Shown here piece by piece: positions 54,742 to 63,027 of a stretch of 64,000 nucleotides of DNA. The stretch's first letter is position 1. Every line of letters begins with the position of its first letter. The notes under the pieces are model-generated. The model saw only the letters and a list, made by a program, of their open reading frames with translations, was not told where the DNA came from and did not search any database. The position numbers and the translations under genes were made by a program. Source of the stretch: an uncultured Bacteroidia bacterium (GTDB lineage: Bacteria > Bacteroidota > Bacteroidia > Bacteroidales > UBA932); the NCBI GenBank assembly GCA_902768985.1, contig CACXNA010000007.1, positions 89,337 through 153,336 on the forward strand. The letters run 5' to 3'.

Positions 54742-55838
54742 ACCTTGAACGCATTCGCTCGGAACATCTTCTCGATATTGTGACCGAACCGAAGTTCCTT
54801 CTCTGTGCAATCAACCAATGGTTTAATTTTATTCTCATTGAGAATGAAATTGCAATCCGGCCGCAATAAGTCATTGGTCATCAGATATGTATTATGAGAT
54901 GACGTGAAGACTTGGCAATCTTTTTCAAACAGGATCTTACATACCTCGAAAGAGAGCTTGAAATGGTAAAAAGCATCAAACTCGTCAATGAACACAAACG
55001 AAGCCTTTCCCATTTGCTTCATCCAAAAATAGAGAAGTTCAAGGGACTTGGTGCCCGTAGAAATGATGGCCATAAACGGAATGCGCTTCTTGTCTATCAA
55101 ACAGAACAGTACCTTCTCTCCGGCCCTCGGCGGGGCGAACTCGAATTCCTGGCCGCTCACATTGGCAAGGAATCGACGGAAATCATCTATCAACTTATTC
55201 CCAATGATGTACTCTTCTAACGCCGTGGTACCTGTCTCCAAGCCTATGAACTCTCGAACATCCAGGCTCCGGAACCAGAGCATTCCATTGACGAATTGCT
55301 GCATTTTTATAAGATAGTGGTCGTGCGCCAATGGGAAAGACATTAGAAGGAAATTAACTATTGGGACATGATTAGCATTGTCAGCCAGATTCTTTTGTAT
55401 CGCCTTTTCCATCGGGAACGAACCCGTATCTATAGCCAGTTTTCCCTCGGCCCGATTAAAAACCTGCTTTCCATCCACGACCAAAGCCTCCGCGGTGATA
55501 ATCCCTTGATAGTTCTTGGAGTAGTTATATTCTATCTTTTGCCCATCGAAAATAAAAGTATACTCGAAGTCAACTTTAATGAACGTATCCCCGGAATACG
55601 CAAAGTTCGCATAGTAATCAGGTTTCTTCCATTTTTGGGAAACGTGATTCACGATGTCGAATATTGCAAGGCTGAAATTGGTCTTGCCAGAACCATTCGG
55701 GCCATAGATGATACCATTCTTGATGATATCATCCTTTATCGCATTTACATTAAAATTAAAGTTGCTGTGTCTGGTTAGATCCAGCTCTATCCTTTCTGTA
55801 AATCCTCGGAAATTTTTTACGGCAAATTTAGCAAGCAT
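54738..55838 (-). CDS. AAA-family (AAA_15/21-type) ATPase, putative defence component
   Basis: An SMC/RecF-like ATPase of 366 residues. N-terminal KFAVKNFRGFTERIELDL, Walker A YGPNGSGKTNFS (46-53), a helical insert, ISTGTKSLELLYFWMKQMG (signature-like) and Walker B SFVFIDEFDAFYH, then VFTSSHNTYLMTN. Such ATPases of the RloA/AbiL group drive an associated nuclease in anti-phage defence. The start MLAKFAVKNF at 55838 is chosen; the long in-frame extension upstream is repeat sequence, and a -7 box lies 25 nt above this ATG. Confidence 0.82.
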   Translation of the reverse strand: MLAKFAVKNFRGFTERIELDLTRHSNFNFNVNAIKDDIIKNGIIYGPNGSGKTNFSLAIFDIVNHVSQKWKKPDYYANFAYSGDTFIKVDFEYTFIFDGQKIEYNYSKNYQGIITAEALVVDGKQVFNRAEGKLAIDTGSFPMEKAIQKNLADNANHVPIVNFLLMSFPLAHDHYLIKMQQFVNGMLWFRSLDVREFIGLETGTTALEEYIIGNKLIDDFRRFLANVSGQEFEFAPPRAGEKVLFCLIDKKRIPFMAIISTGTKSLELLYFWMKQMGKASFVFIDEFDAFYHFKLSFEVCKILFEKDCQVFTSSHNTYLMTNDLLRPDCNFILNENKIKPLVDCTEKELRFGHNIEKMFRANAFKV

Positions 55839-55863
55839 GGTTCCTTTGAGTTTGTTTCTAATG

Positions 55864-55871
55864 CAAATATA
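55864..55871 (-). promoter_or_regulatory. -7 box for the AAA ATPase/TOPRIM pair
   Basis: The minus strand reads TATATTTG, 25 nt above the ATPase start. Confidence 0.55.
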
Positions 55872-56009
55872 GTAAAAGTTTTCATATATCCGTAAAAAAA
55901 TTCCGGGAAAGAACACTTCCTCCGCCCAATTCAGCATATCATGCTCCTCAATCCGATGCCGCGACGGATTCCGCCGCTCGTCCTGGGTCATAACACCATC
56001 TCCAACCTT

Positions 56010-56110
56010 CCGCGAGCACCCCTGCCAGGAGGAACCGCCCCCACCGCCACGAGCATCCTCCCTTCGGGAAATAAAAACCCGCGCCGCAAGCGGCAAATGC
56101 CAACCAGCGT
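56010..56110. repeat. Family F dispersed repeat, copy 1
   Basis: CGAGCACCCCTGCCAGGAGG ... CCTTCGGGAAATAAAAACC ... CCGCAAGCGGCAAATGCCAA. Related copies at 58648-58745 (full) and 58425-58495, 61448-61478 (partial). Confidence 0.6.
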
Positions 56111-56246
56111 CCCGTAGGCCGCCTTCGGCCCATCCCCCTTCGGGGAATGCGGACGGGGCGTCACTCACGTTCCGCCCCGTCAAATCACTCGTCCGGCAAA
56201 ATGTACAAACAACTTTACGAAAAAAAGTACAAAGAATGTTTGCTTA

Positions 56247-56690
56247 TTACAACACGCTGCAATAATACGAATCAATATCCATATCTGGCAAAATGCTCCC
56301 GGCGCTTCTGACTTTTTGCACGAACGTGTCTATCTCCTCCTTTGTCATCAACCCACGCTTGAAAGCATAGTATAGGAAGTCACAAGTGGTAAGATACGCC
56401 ACGCAAGCACTTTCTCCCCTGCCCAGACATAATCCAGACACCGAAATCAGCCGGGCAAACTCCCGCCGCTCCTCTCCAATCGGGTTATACTCAATCAAAC
56501 TGATATTCTTCAGAAAGTTAATGTGATTGTCCAAGACCTTCCTTGTTTCCTGGCGCAGCTCATTACGGACAACGCTAAGCACAACGAAAGAACAATCCGG
56601 AATCACTTTAGGCAGCAAATGCAAATACCCACCCAGCGAAAAGTGGATAATCACATCTGCATCCAACACTATCTGAATCCGATCAGGCAT
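56247..56690 (-). CDS. PIN-like nuclease domain protein (toxin candidate)
   Basis: A protein of 147 residues. The first strand VLDADVIIHF places a conserved Asp as in PIN/VapC nucleases, and GRGESACVAY in the middle carries the second acidic residue in the usual GxGE-S context (as in DUF3368-type PIN proteins). It overlaps the ImmA/IrrE gene by 8 nt and is the third gene of an XRE-peptidase-PIN trio. It is likely an RNase toxin or effector controlled by the upstream genes; this is an inference from order and motifs. Confidence 0.65.
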   Translation of the reverse strand: MPDRIQIVLDADVIIHFSLGGYLHLLPKVIPDCSFVVLSVVRNELRQETRKVLDNHINFLKNISLIEYNPIGEERREFARLISVSGLCLGRGESACVAYLTTCDFLYYAFKRGLMTKEEIDTFVQKVRSAGSILPDMDIDSYYCSVL

Positions 56691-57384
56691 TCATCAACAC
56701 GTTAACCAGCTCATAATAATGCCCCTCGGAGATACGCCCCTTTTCGAAAAGATCCGTTGCCAACGAGCTGTAATCTCCGATGATAAGCCCTTCATTGCCA
56801 TTCTCATACAATGCCACATCATACCCCCGGCGCTGAGCTGCGTCCCGGGTCGGAGCAAGCAAAAGCGATTGCAACACATCCTCGCCGATAATGCCAAGAC
56901 GCTTGAGTCGAAACAACAACGCCTGTCGAGACACCTGGAACTTCTGTTCCATCTTCACCACCGTAGCAAGATCCAGCTTCTTGGATGTCGGGAAGTCCTC
57001 CGGCAGCATCGCCAGCAGCCCCACCCGCGGCAAAAGCAGATTGGAAGCAAACATGTCGGCCGACTGCTCCGCCGGAGCCTTCCCATCCGCCCCGCACATA
57101 TGCGGCTGCGGGTTTTCATCATAATACAAATGGTACAATTCGTGCCCAATGGTAAAATGCTGACGACCGATGGTAGAATTGCTACTCACCAGCATAAAAC
57201 GTGACCCGTCCTTCATCTTGATAGACATCCCATAGGAGCTGTCCGACAACGGACGAAACACCGTCAAGATGCCCAACTGCTCCAACGTACTCTTCACCGG
57301 AAACGGAACATCCTGTGGCAGATGTAGCATATTCCGGAAACGCACAGCAAGCAGCTCCGCATCAAACTCAGACAACCTTCTCAT
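56683..57384 (-). CDS. ImmA/IrrE-family metallopeptidase
   Basis: A protein of 233 residues. The zinc motif HELYH (His81-Glu-x-x-His85) lies in FTIGHELYHLYYDE, followed by AEQSADMFASNLLLP, the second conserved block of ImmA/IrrE (COG2856) proteins that cleave repressors. The C-terminal part (VSRQALLFRLKRLGIIGEDVL and a tail with ENGNEGLIIGDYSSLA) is typical for this family in toxin-antitoxin-like loci. It overlaps the XRE gene by 4 nt and the PIN gene by 8 nt, so the three are translated from one mRNA. Confidence 0.88.
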   Translation of the reverse strand: MRRLSEFDAELLAVRFRNMLHLPQDVPFPVKSTLEQLGILTVFRPLSDSSYGMSIKMKDGSRFMLVSSNSTIGRQHFTIGHELYHLYYDENPQPHMCGADGKAPAEQSADMFASNLLLPRVGLLAMLPEDFPTSKKLDLATVVKMEQKFQVSRQALLFRLKRLGIIGEDVLQSLLLAPTRDAAQRRGYDVALYENGNEGLIIGDYSSLATDLFEKGRISEGHYYELVNVLMNA

Positions 57385-57707
57385 TTTGCCGCGATCTTTT
57401 TCATCTTCACATAATTCATCACCAACTGCTTGAACGCAGCCACCTGCTTCATATCCTCCACGGACAGCGAATCCACCCGGAAGGCGCAGGCAATAACCCC
57501 CTGGAGAATATCCTTGTCTTCACACTCCAGGTCATACAGATCACAACCATAGAGGCTGGACAGTTTCTCCAGCACCATCAGCGGAACCTCCCGGATCCCC
57601 ATCTCATAATTCGAGTATGCAGACCGCTTGATTCCCAAATAATCAGAGACATTCTCCTGCGTAAAGCTGTTTGCCTCTCTCAATTGCTTTAATGTTTCTC
57701 CAAGCAT
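57381..57707 (-). CDS. XRE-family helix-turn-helix regulator
   Basis: A protein of 108 residues. HTH motif LKQLREANSFTQENVSDYLGIKRSAYSNYEMGIREVPLMVLEKLSSLYGC (about 6-55), with a short C-terminal helix. It probably binds its own promoter: a perfect inverted repeat GTGGCAAAA/TTTTGCCAC brackets the -7 box and upstream region. Substrate of the neighbouring ImmA/IrrE peptidase is a reasonable guess. It overlaps the next gene by 4 nt. Confidence 0.88.
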   Translation of the reverse strand: MLGETLKQLREANSFTQENVSDYLGIKRSAYSNYEMGIREVPLMVLEKLSSLYGCDLYDLECEDKDILQGVIACAFRVDSLSVEDMKQVAAFKQLVMNYVKMKKIAAK

Positions 57708-57722
57708 GGCAGTTCTTCTTGT

Positions 57723-57767
57723 GTGGCAAAATTAACAAGTAATTCCATAACATGCAAGTTTTGCCAC
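57723..57767 (-). promoter_or_regulatory. Promoter and likely operator of the XRE-ImmA-PIN operon
   Basis: The minus-strand -7 box TAATTTTG (57727-57734) lies 19 nt above the XRE start. Perfect 9-bp arms GTGGCAAAA (57723-57731) and TTTTGCCAC (57759-57767) flank the core promoter, a configuration suited to autoregulation. Confidence 0.55.
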
Positions 57768-57814
57768 AGATTTTCACACAAAAAAGCCGGCACAGAAGCG
57801 CCAGCTATATATTC

Positions 57815-57835
57815 ATTCCGGACCTGATCCGGAAT
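57815..57835. repeat. Family D variant at the end of the cupin pseudogene
   Basis: ATTCCGGACCTGATCCGGAAT, a palindrome continuing the degenerate reading frame as IPDQVRNE. Confidence 0.6.
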
Positions 57836-58188
57836 CTCCATCACCTCCTCCTCCCCCAACTCCCTCCACGCCCCATCCTTCGCCTCGAGCAGCACCGTCC
57901 CGGACTCCAGGCACTTCAAGCTGTGCCACTGTCCGGCCTCGATATTCAACACAACTCCGCCCGGCACCATATCAACCGTCTCAGTGGCCCGCGAACACAT
58001 ACACACGTCTCCGAAGTACCCTTATGCCTATGTATGGGCATCACCGTCCCCGGCTCCAGCGCATTCAGCATACGCTGACTCTGATCGTCCGGCGAATTCC
58101 GCAAATCCATGGCCACGCGCAGCCTCGGACTCTCCTTCGCCTTCGCCGTCAACTCGTCAAGGATCTGTTGATCTATAATCATAGCCAT
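57830..58188 (-). pseudogene. wbuC: WbuC-like cupin, frameshifted with an internal deletion
   Basis: The N-terminal part MAMIIDQQILDELTAKAKESPRLR...SQRMLNALEPGTVMPIHRHKGTSETCVCVRG is a textbook WbuC-type cupin start (surface polysaccharide loci). The C-terminal part (PGGVVLNIEAGQWHSLKCLESGTVLLEAKDG) continues in another frame, and the strand-loop of about a dozen residues between them is missing. It therefore cannot make a normal cupin. A family D palindrome follows its end. Compare the partial gene at 63835-64000, which shows the intact version of the C-terminal half. Confidence 0.75.
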
Positions 58189-58751
58189 CTACCCGCGCTG
58201 CCGCGCGAAATGGCAACCTGCCCTTCGGGGAATGAGCCCACGCAAAGAAGAGCATTCGGATGCGAACTCCGCTCGTTCGGGGTGTCAATAAGGATTCCCG
58301 GCCTAAGCGGAGGATGTTCGTCCGTCTTTCTCCCCGCCTCCGCAAGCTCAACTAAAACGGCATTGCATCTGCGAGCATCCTCTTACGCGCGCAGCCCAAC
58401 CTGAAGCAACCACAGCAATCTTCATCGTGGTTTCCCCTTCGGGAAATAATAACTCGTGCTGCAGGCGGCAAAAAGTACAAACAACTTTACTTCCCTCACG
58501 CCCCCATTCTATGGATCAGTTTTTCACCAATTCCTCTAGGGACAACGTGATAGCAACAACACAGCGCCATCCATAAAGGATAAATGTTCGCGGTCCTTCG
58601 AACCCAGTCGTGTTTGTCAATCTTGTGACAAATGGGATAGTACAACACCTCCGCGAGCAACCCTGCCAGGAGGAACCGTCCCATCCCACCGTTTCCAACA
58701 TCCCCTTCGGGAAATAAAACCCATTCCGCAAGCGGCAAATGTTAACCCAGA
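58189..58751. other. Intergenic region with family F repeats
   Basis: No supported gene. It holds a partial family F copy (58425-58495), a 50-bp segment (CTCACGCCCCCATTCTATGG at 58496 and on) repeated at 61502, and a full family F copy (58648-58745). Frames on the minus strand give peptide-like strings but no start region or known family. Confidence 0.55.
58648..58745. repeat. Family F dispersed repeat, copy 2
   Basis: CGAGCAACCCTGCCAGGAGG ... CCTTCGGGAAATAAAACCC ... CCGCAAGCGGCAAATG, aligned with 56010-56110. It abuts the 3' end of the aminotransferase gene. Confidence 0.6.
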
Positions 58752-59810
58752 TTATTTATCCAACTCTATTAAGGCTTTCACAAATTGCTCCATGCACTTT
58801 TTCTCACCAATAGAGACACGAAGACAGGTTCCGAATTCACCAACGTTCGGATACGACTTAATCAATATCTTCTTTTCCGCCTTCATTCTTGCCACAATCT
58901 TCTCTGCATCCGTTTTGGTCTTGATGAATAAGAAGTTACCCGCCTCACCTTTGTGCGCATAGCCGTTTGCATCAAGTTCATCAATGAGGTATTTCCGCCC
59001 CTCATTGAACTTGTCAATCAATGACTGAAGCACACCAGGTGTTTCAATAATCTTCTCCGCAAACAGCATGGCAAAAGCGTTGGTGTTATGAGGCGTGCAC
59101 AGTTTCTGTACCATCTTCACACCTTCCGGCCAACCAGCCACATAACCCAAACGGCAACCAGCCAGAGAGAACAGCTTAGAGAAAGTACGTGTGACAAACA
59201 CATGCTCGTGATTCAGAGCATAGTTAATGAAAGTTCCCGGATAGAAATAGTGGTAAGCCTCATCTATCAGAACTGTGATCTGCTTTTCATTAGCAGCCTT
59301 CATGATACGCTCAAACTCTTCCTCAGAATACACATTACCCATAGGATTGTTCGGGTTGAGAAGAATGAGCAATTGTGTATCATTTGTCAAAGCAGCTATG
59401 ATATTATCCACGTCCATAGTTAAGTCCTCATTGTATGGCACCTTGACAAAGTCTCTACCATACATCTCGGAATAAACCTGGAACATGAAATAACTGGGCA
59501 CGACACCGACAACTCTTCCATTAGGAGACGTGAATGCCTGCATGATATAGCGAATACCTTCAGCAGAGCCATTCACTAAACACAAATGGGAAATATCCGT
59601 GCCAAGATACTTTGCCAGGACTTCAGTAAAATGAAGTGTTTCAGGATACTGCCCCACAAAACGAGCATCAACAGCCTTCAACACATCGTTAATGAACTCT
59701 TGAGGGAGGCCACCGGGGTTCTCGTTCAGGTCAAGACGCAAATAGTCCTTACGCTCGTTTTGATCGAAAATACGATACAGATTCTCAATCTTTGAATCTA
59801 AATAGTACAT
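58752..59810 (-). CDS. HisC-like PLP-dependent aminotransferase
   Basis: A fold-type I aminotransferase of 352 residues. DLNENPGGLP at the N-terminus, LVNGSAEGIRYIMQAF, LLNPNNPMGNVYSEEE, IDEAYHYFYP and the PLP-lysine motif TRTFSKLFSLAGCRLGY match the histidinol-phosphate aminotransferase/threonine-phosphate decarboxylase group. Context (11 nt below a cytidylyltransferase-oxidoreductase fusion) argues for a role in making an amino-containing substituent of a surface polysaccharide rather than histidine. Its exact substrate cannot be stated. Confidence 0.85.
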   Translation of the reverse strand: MYYLDSKIENLYRIFDQNERKDYLRLDLNENPGGLPQEFINDVLKAVDARFVGQYPETLHFTEVLAKYLGTDISHLCLVNGSAEGIRYIMQAFTSPNGRVVGVVPSYFMFQVYSEMYGRDFVKVPYNEDLTMDVDNIIAALTNDTQLLILLNPNNPMGNVYSEEEFERIMKAANEKQITVLIDEAYHYFYPGTFINYALNHEHVFVTRTFSKLFSLAGCRLGYVAGWPEGVKMVQKLCTPHNTNAFAMLFAEKIIETPGVLQSLIDKFNEGRKYLIDELDANGYAHKGEAGNFLFIKTKTDAEKIVARMKAEKKILIKSYPNVGEFGTCLRVSIGEKKCMEQFVKALIELDK

Positions 59811-59821
59811 ATTGTAATCAA

Positions 59822-61165
59822 TTATATTTCCATGAAATTCTTTTTCTCAATAAACTGCTGCATTACTCTAGCCATTTGTACAGATTCTCTTCTTCTTAGT
59901 CTGGCGTTTGAGAACCTGTGGTTGATAATGCTGCTAATGAACTCCTGTATTTCGTATCGAAGTCCATAACCGTCCCACTTATAGAAGAACTTCTTATTCT
60001 CATTCTGATCTTCGTATCGGAACTCAAAGTAGTCTGTCAGCCACCATGGGGCAGGTACGTAAGCATATCCCTTTGTCCCTGATATTACAAGATTCCCCTC
60101 TGTCTTTACCCCAAGACCCACTTTAAATGAACATACAGCATTCTTGAAACGGAACACCCCCTTGGTATGAATATCAATACCATTATCCATCCTGGAGTAA
60201 AGATCCAGATTCTCATAATCTATCCCACACAACTTAAAAATGGGCAATAATGGATAGCTCCCTTGCTCGAACAAGGCACCTCCACCTTGCGACTTATCAA
60301 ACTCTCTTCCGTTCTTATCTAACAACTGCGACAAAGAGGCATCTATATCCACAACCTCTCCGATCACGCCAGACTTAATCATCACCATCAAATGATTAAA
60401 AGCAGGGCAATGAGCTGTCTTGTTTGCTTCCATCAGGATCAAGCCCTTGGACTCTGCCAAGGCAAACACCTCTTTTGCCTCATCGCCAATCAAAACCATG
60501 GGCGTCTCACAAAGAACATGTTTCCCTGCTTCTAACGCCTGTTTGATATAGTAATAATGCGAAAGATGTGGTGTCGCAATATATACTGCATCAATCGCAT
60601 CATAGAACTCTTTCAAGTCCGGATATGCGACTACTTTTTCATTTCTCGAGCTCAGAAGATTCGCGGCATCGAGGTTTGTATCGTAGGCAGCCACCACTTC
60701 CACCCCACTAACCACACTTGCTTCCTTGGGAAATCGATTAGCTACACGTCCGCATCCTATAATACCGACCTTCACAATCGTTGTTGATTCCGCTCTCAAC
60801 ATTGTGGAAGAGATACCTTCTGTTCTGGGAAGATAAACTACTTTGCAATACTCATTCAAGTAGTCAAACTTACCCTTCCAGTCGCTGCCAATAGCAAAGA
60901 TATCCACATCATATTTCTGAATATCATCAATCTTCTGACCAAGATAATCCTCAATAATAACCTCGTCAGCATATCCCGTAGCTTTTACCGCCTCCACGCG
61001 CTCCAACACGTTGTTGCGAACGTTCAACTTCCCCCTGCCTCGATCAAAGCTATCACTTGTAACCCCAACAATTAAGTAGTCACCAAGCTCTTTGGCTCGA
61101 CGTAAAAGATTGATATGGCCTTGATGTAAAAGGTCGTATGTCCCATAAGTGATTACTTTTTTCAT
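59822..61165 (-). CDS. Fusion of a TagD-like cytidylyltransferase and a Gfo/Idh/MocA oxidoreductase
   Basis: A protein of 447 residues. Residues 1-130 form a nucleotidyltransferase: VITYGTYDLLHQGHINLLRRAKELGD (HxGH at 14-17) and PRTEGISSTMLR, as in glycerol-3-phosphate cytidylyltransferase. From about residue 131 an NAD(P)-binding oxidoreductase follows: VKVGIIGCGRVANRF, VYIATPHLSHYYYIKQALEAGKHVLCETPM (Glu-x-Pro motif region), then the Gfo/Idh/MocA C-terminal domain. One polypeptide would activate a small phosphorylated alcohol as CDP derivative and oxidise/reduce a related compound. It shares an operon with the aminotransferase and starts below a long (about 160-nt) leader. Confidence 0.88.
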   Translation of the reverse strand: MKKVITYGTYDLLHQGHINLLRRAKELGDYLIVGVTSDSFDRGRGKLNVRNNVLERVEAVKATGYADEVIIEDYLGQKIDDIQKYDVDIFAIGSDWKGKFDYLNEYCKVVYLPRTEGISSTMLRAESTTIVKVGIIGCGRVANRFPKEASVVSGVEVVAAYDTNLDAANLLSSRNEKVVAYPDLKEFYDAIDAVYIATPHLSHYYYIKQALEAGKHVLCETPMVLIGDEAKEVFALAESKGLILMEANKTAHCPAFNHLMVMIKSGVIGEVVDIDASLSQLLDKNGREFDKSQGGGALFEQGSYPLLPIFKLCGIDYENLDLYSRMDNGIDIHTKGVFRFKNAVCSFKVGLGVKTEGNLVISGTKGYAYVPAPWWLTDYFEFRYEDQNENKKFFYKWDGYGLRYEIQEFISSIINHRFSNARLRRRESVQMARVMQQFIEKKNFMEI

Positions 61166-61324
61166 CTTATGTCAGTATTTCAATTATTTAGGAAAACCTT
61201 CCACTCCTCGATCCTTCCCAAAGATCAAGGAAACCCCCGGCACAAAGAACTGTAGTTCACCCCGCGCCACAGTATCCACCAAGCTAAGGTCGCCGGCAGG
61301 GGCAGCCCGGCGGCAGCACCCTCA

Positions 61325-61332
61325 CAAATATA
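61325..61332 (-). promoter_or_regulatory. -7 box for the cytidylyltransferase fusion operon
   Basis: The minus strand reads TATATTTG, about 160 nt above the start, leaving an unusually long leader for this genome. Confidence 0.5.
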
Positions 61333-61397
61333 AGAAATTCTCCATTCAATCCGACCATCCCGCGCGCATTTATTTCATAACTACCGACCTACACACA

Positions 61398-61425
61398 ACA
61401 GGGCAAGCCCACCGGCCTGCCCTGT
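61398..61425 (-). terminator. Possible terminator hairpin
   Basis: ACAGGGCA and TGCCCTGT can pair over 8 bp; on the minus strand TTGTGTGTAGG follows, a weak T-rich tail. It may end the upstream PIN-domain transcript. Confidence 0.35.
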
Positions 61426-61644
61426 ACAATTCTGCGAATGATGAGAGTTTCGCCTGCGGCAAATGCCAACCAGCCCCACAGACCTTACTACTTATGCTTC
61501 CCTCACGCCCCCATTCTATGGATCAGTTTCTCACCAATTCCTCTGGGGGTTGTAATACAGTTCCTATTTTCCATCCTAATCAGACTAATACCGTTATTTG
61601 TCTGTTTGTTTGTTGAATGCGATCGCTTAGATCTCTATAATAAT

Positions 61645-62328
61645 TTACAGTTTTCCATATGCTTCCCCCAAACTTAGAGTTACGATTACATTATTGGCAG
61701 CTGCCTGGCTTAATATATCTGGATGGACTTTCTTACTTCCATTATCTTCGCAGTAATCCTTGGTATTGGTTGAGCAGAAAATTATCTCTTTACCACTCTT
61801 CTTTGCCAAATCTAAACATGTCTTAAATATATAGGCATCTTTAAATTGAGATTCTCTTACTGCAGGTGCCTTATGCTTCAAAACCACATCATAAGAAGAG
61901 CGGAGTGCCGCATCATAATCCTTTACGATTATAGCATCTTTCCTTATGGAGCGCAACAAAACTTCAGCAGATTGAATAATCTTATCATCTGACAGATTAA
62001 TCTCACTAGCAACCTCCTTCTTATCTCTCATTGAACGAAAAGCATTCCAGCGGCGATTCATATTTTGAATCTTAGATTTTACTTCTTTCACCACCTCAGG
62101 GGCATTGTACATATATTCACTTTGCACCGTCTCATTATAAACTATTACCACGTCACCTTTTTTCACTTTCTCGGCTAGTTCAACATACACTTTAAAAGGT
62201 TTATAACTACTAGCTCGCTCCACAACTCTGAATATATCCAGCATCACACACGTATCAAGAAAAAGAATAGGAGAAACGGATGTGGATATATGCGCAGCAG
62301 CATTATTTAAGATGAGTTTTCTTTGCAT
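61645..62328 (-). CDS. PIN-domain protein
   Basis: A protein of 227 residues. PILFLDTCVMLDIFRVVE gives the first PIN Asp, and the C-terminal half with SQFKDAYIFKTCLDLAKKSGKEIIFCSTNTKDYCED carries further acidic residues, as in DUF4935-type PIN ribonucleases. The ATG at 62328 is preferred over a TTG 3 codons upstream. It overlaps the upstream gene by 26 nt, so the two form a coupled pair, perhaps a toxin with its partner. AT-rich compared with the core genes. Confidence 0.68.
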   Translation of the reverse strand: MQRKLILNNAAAHISTSVSPILFLDTCVMLDIFRVVERASSYKPFKVYVELAEKVKKGDVVIVYNETVQSEYMYNAPEVVKEVKSKIQNMNRRWNAFRSMRDKKEVASEINLSDDKIIQSAEVLLRSIRKDAIIVKDYDAALRSSYDVVLKHKAPAVRESQFKDAYIFKTCLDLAKKSGKEIIFCSTNTKDYCEDNGSKKVHPDILSQAAANNVIVTLSLGEAYGKL

Positions 62329-62962
62329 AGTGCTCAATCAAATCTTGTCCAAACTCCAAGTCTAATTCCAGATCAAGAATTGTCCTGTCATCATCATCTT
62401 CAGGATTGTAGTACCAACCTTTATCTTCAATGAGCCAATTCCTGAAATCAGAAAGGGATAAATTGTCTTTGTTAATAACTAGTTCACATATAAAATCCAT
62501 CCAACGCTCACGATCATTTGGATGAGCGGTTGGAGAGTTTTTATTACACATCTCCTCCCATAGCTCTAGTGCATGGTATGCTGGAACAGAAATCAGATCT
62601 TTCATAGAGTTCTCCTCTTTTGTAATCTCTACCTGTAACTGCTTAAGATTGGAATGAATTATAACATCTTCATAAAAATGCCTTAAAACAGCATTGTATT
62701 GTTCCATCTCTAAAAAAGAGACCGTCTTTGGTATGATATTACACATTCGGAGTCCCCTCTGATCCCATAATAGCACGACGCGAGATTTGAAATCAATTGC
62801 ACGCTTTGCATGAAATTCCACATAATGTCCATCACCTATTGTATTGATTTCACGTATCTCCTTAAATATGAAAGCATCGGACGAGAAAGATTCCAGACTC
62901 TCAACAAAAGACGTTATTGCATCTTCTGTTCCCTTAATTCGTAACTCAATATACTTCTTCAT
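62303..62962 (-). CDS. Uncharacterised protein coupled to the PIN-domain gene
   Basis: I do not recognise this 219-residue protein. It begins MKKYIELRIKGTEDAITSFVESLESFSSDAFIF and ends in a very acidic helix region (NPEDDDDRTILDLELDLEFGQDLIEHYAKK). The central part (PAYHALELWEEMCNKNSP...RWMDFICELV) looks globular and soluble. It precedes and overlaps the PIN gene by 26 nt, so it might be an antitoxin or a regulatory subunit. Low GC content suggests acquisition with the neighbouring accessory genes. Confidence 0.6.
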   Translation of the reverse strand: MKKYIELRIKGTEDAITSFVESLESFSSDAFIFKEIREINTIGDGHYVEFHAKRAIDFKSRVVLLWDQRGLRMCNIIPKTVSFLEMEQYNAVLRHFYEDVIIHSNLKQLQVEITKEENSMKDLISVPAYHALELWEEMCNKNSPTAHPNDRERWMDFICELVINKDNLSLSDFRNWLIEDKGWYYNPEDDDDRTILDLELDLEFGQDLIEHYAKKTHLK

Positions 62963-63027
62963 CGTATCTTGTTTAATTTCGTTATATTGTTTGATAGCTA
63001 ATATAGGGGATTGATTTGTTTAAACAC

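Larger units (their letters stand above)
55839..56246. other. Intergenic region with ATPase promoter and family F repeat
   Basis: Holds the ATPase -7 box (55864-55871) and a family F repeat copy (56010-56110) followed by palindromic GC-rich sequence (GACGGGGCG...CGCCCCGTC at 56152-56180). No gene was seen. Confidence 0.6.
61166..61644. other. Intergenic leader and repeat region
   Basis: Contains the leader and -7 box (61325-61332) of the fusion gene, an 8-bp hairpin ACAGGGCA/TGCCCTGT (61398-61425), a partial family F copy (61448-61478) and the 50-bp segment shared with 58490-58545. No gene was found. Confidence 0.6.

Noticed and set aside
58496-58738. Possible 70-80-residue gene on the minus strand
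   Set aside because: Overlaps family F and the 50-bp shared segment; frames differ between repeat copies and no family was recognised.
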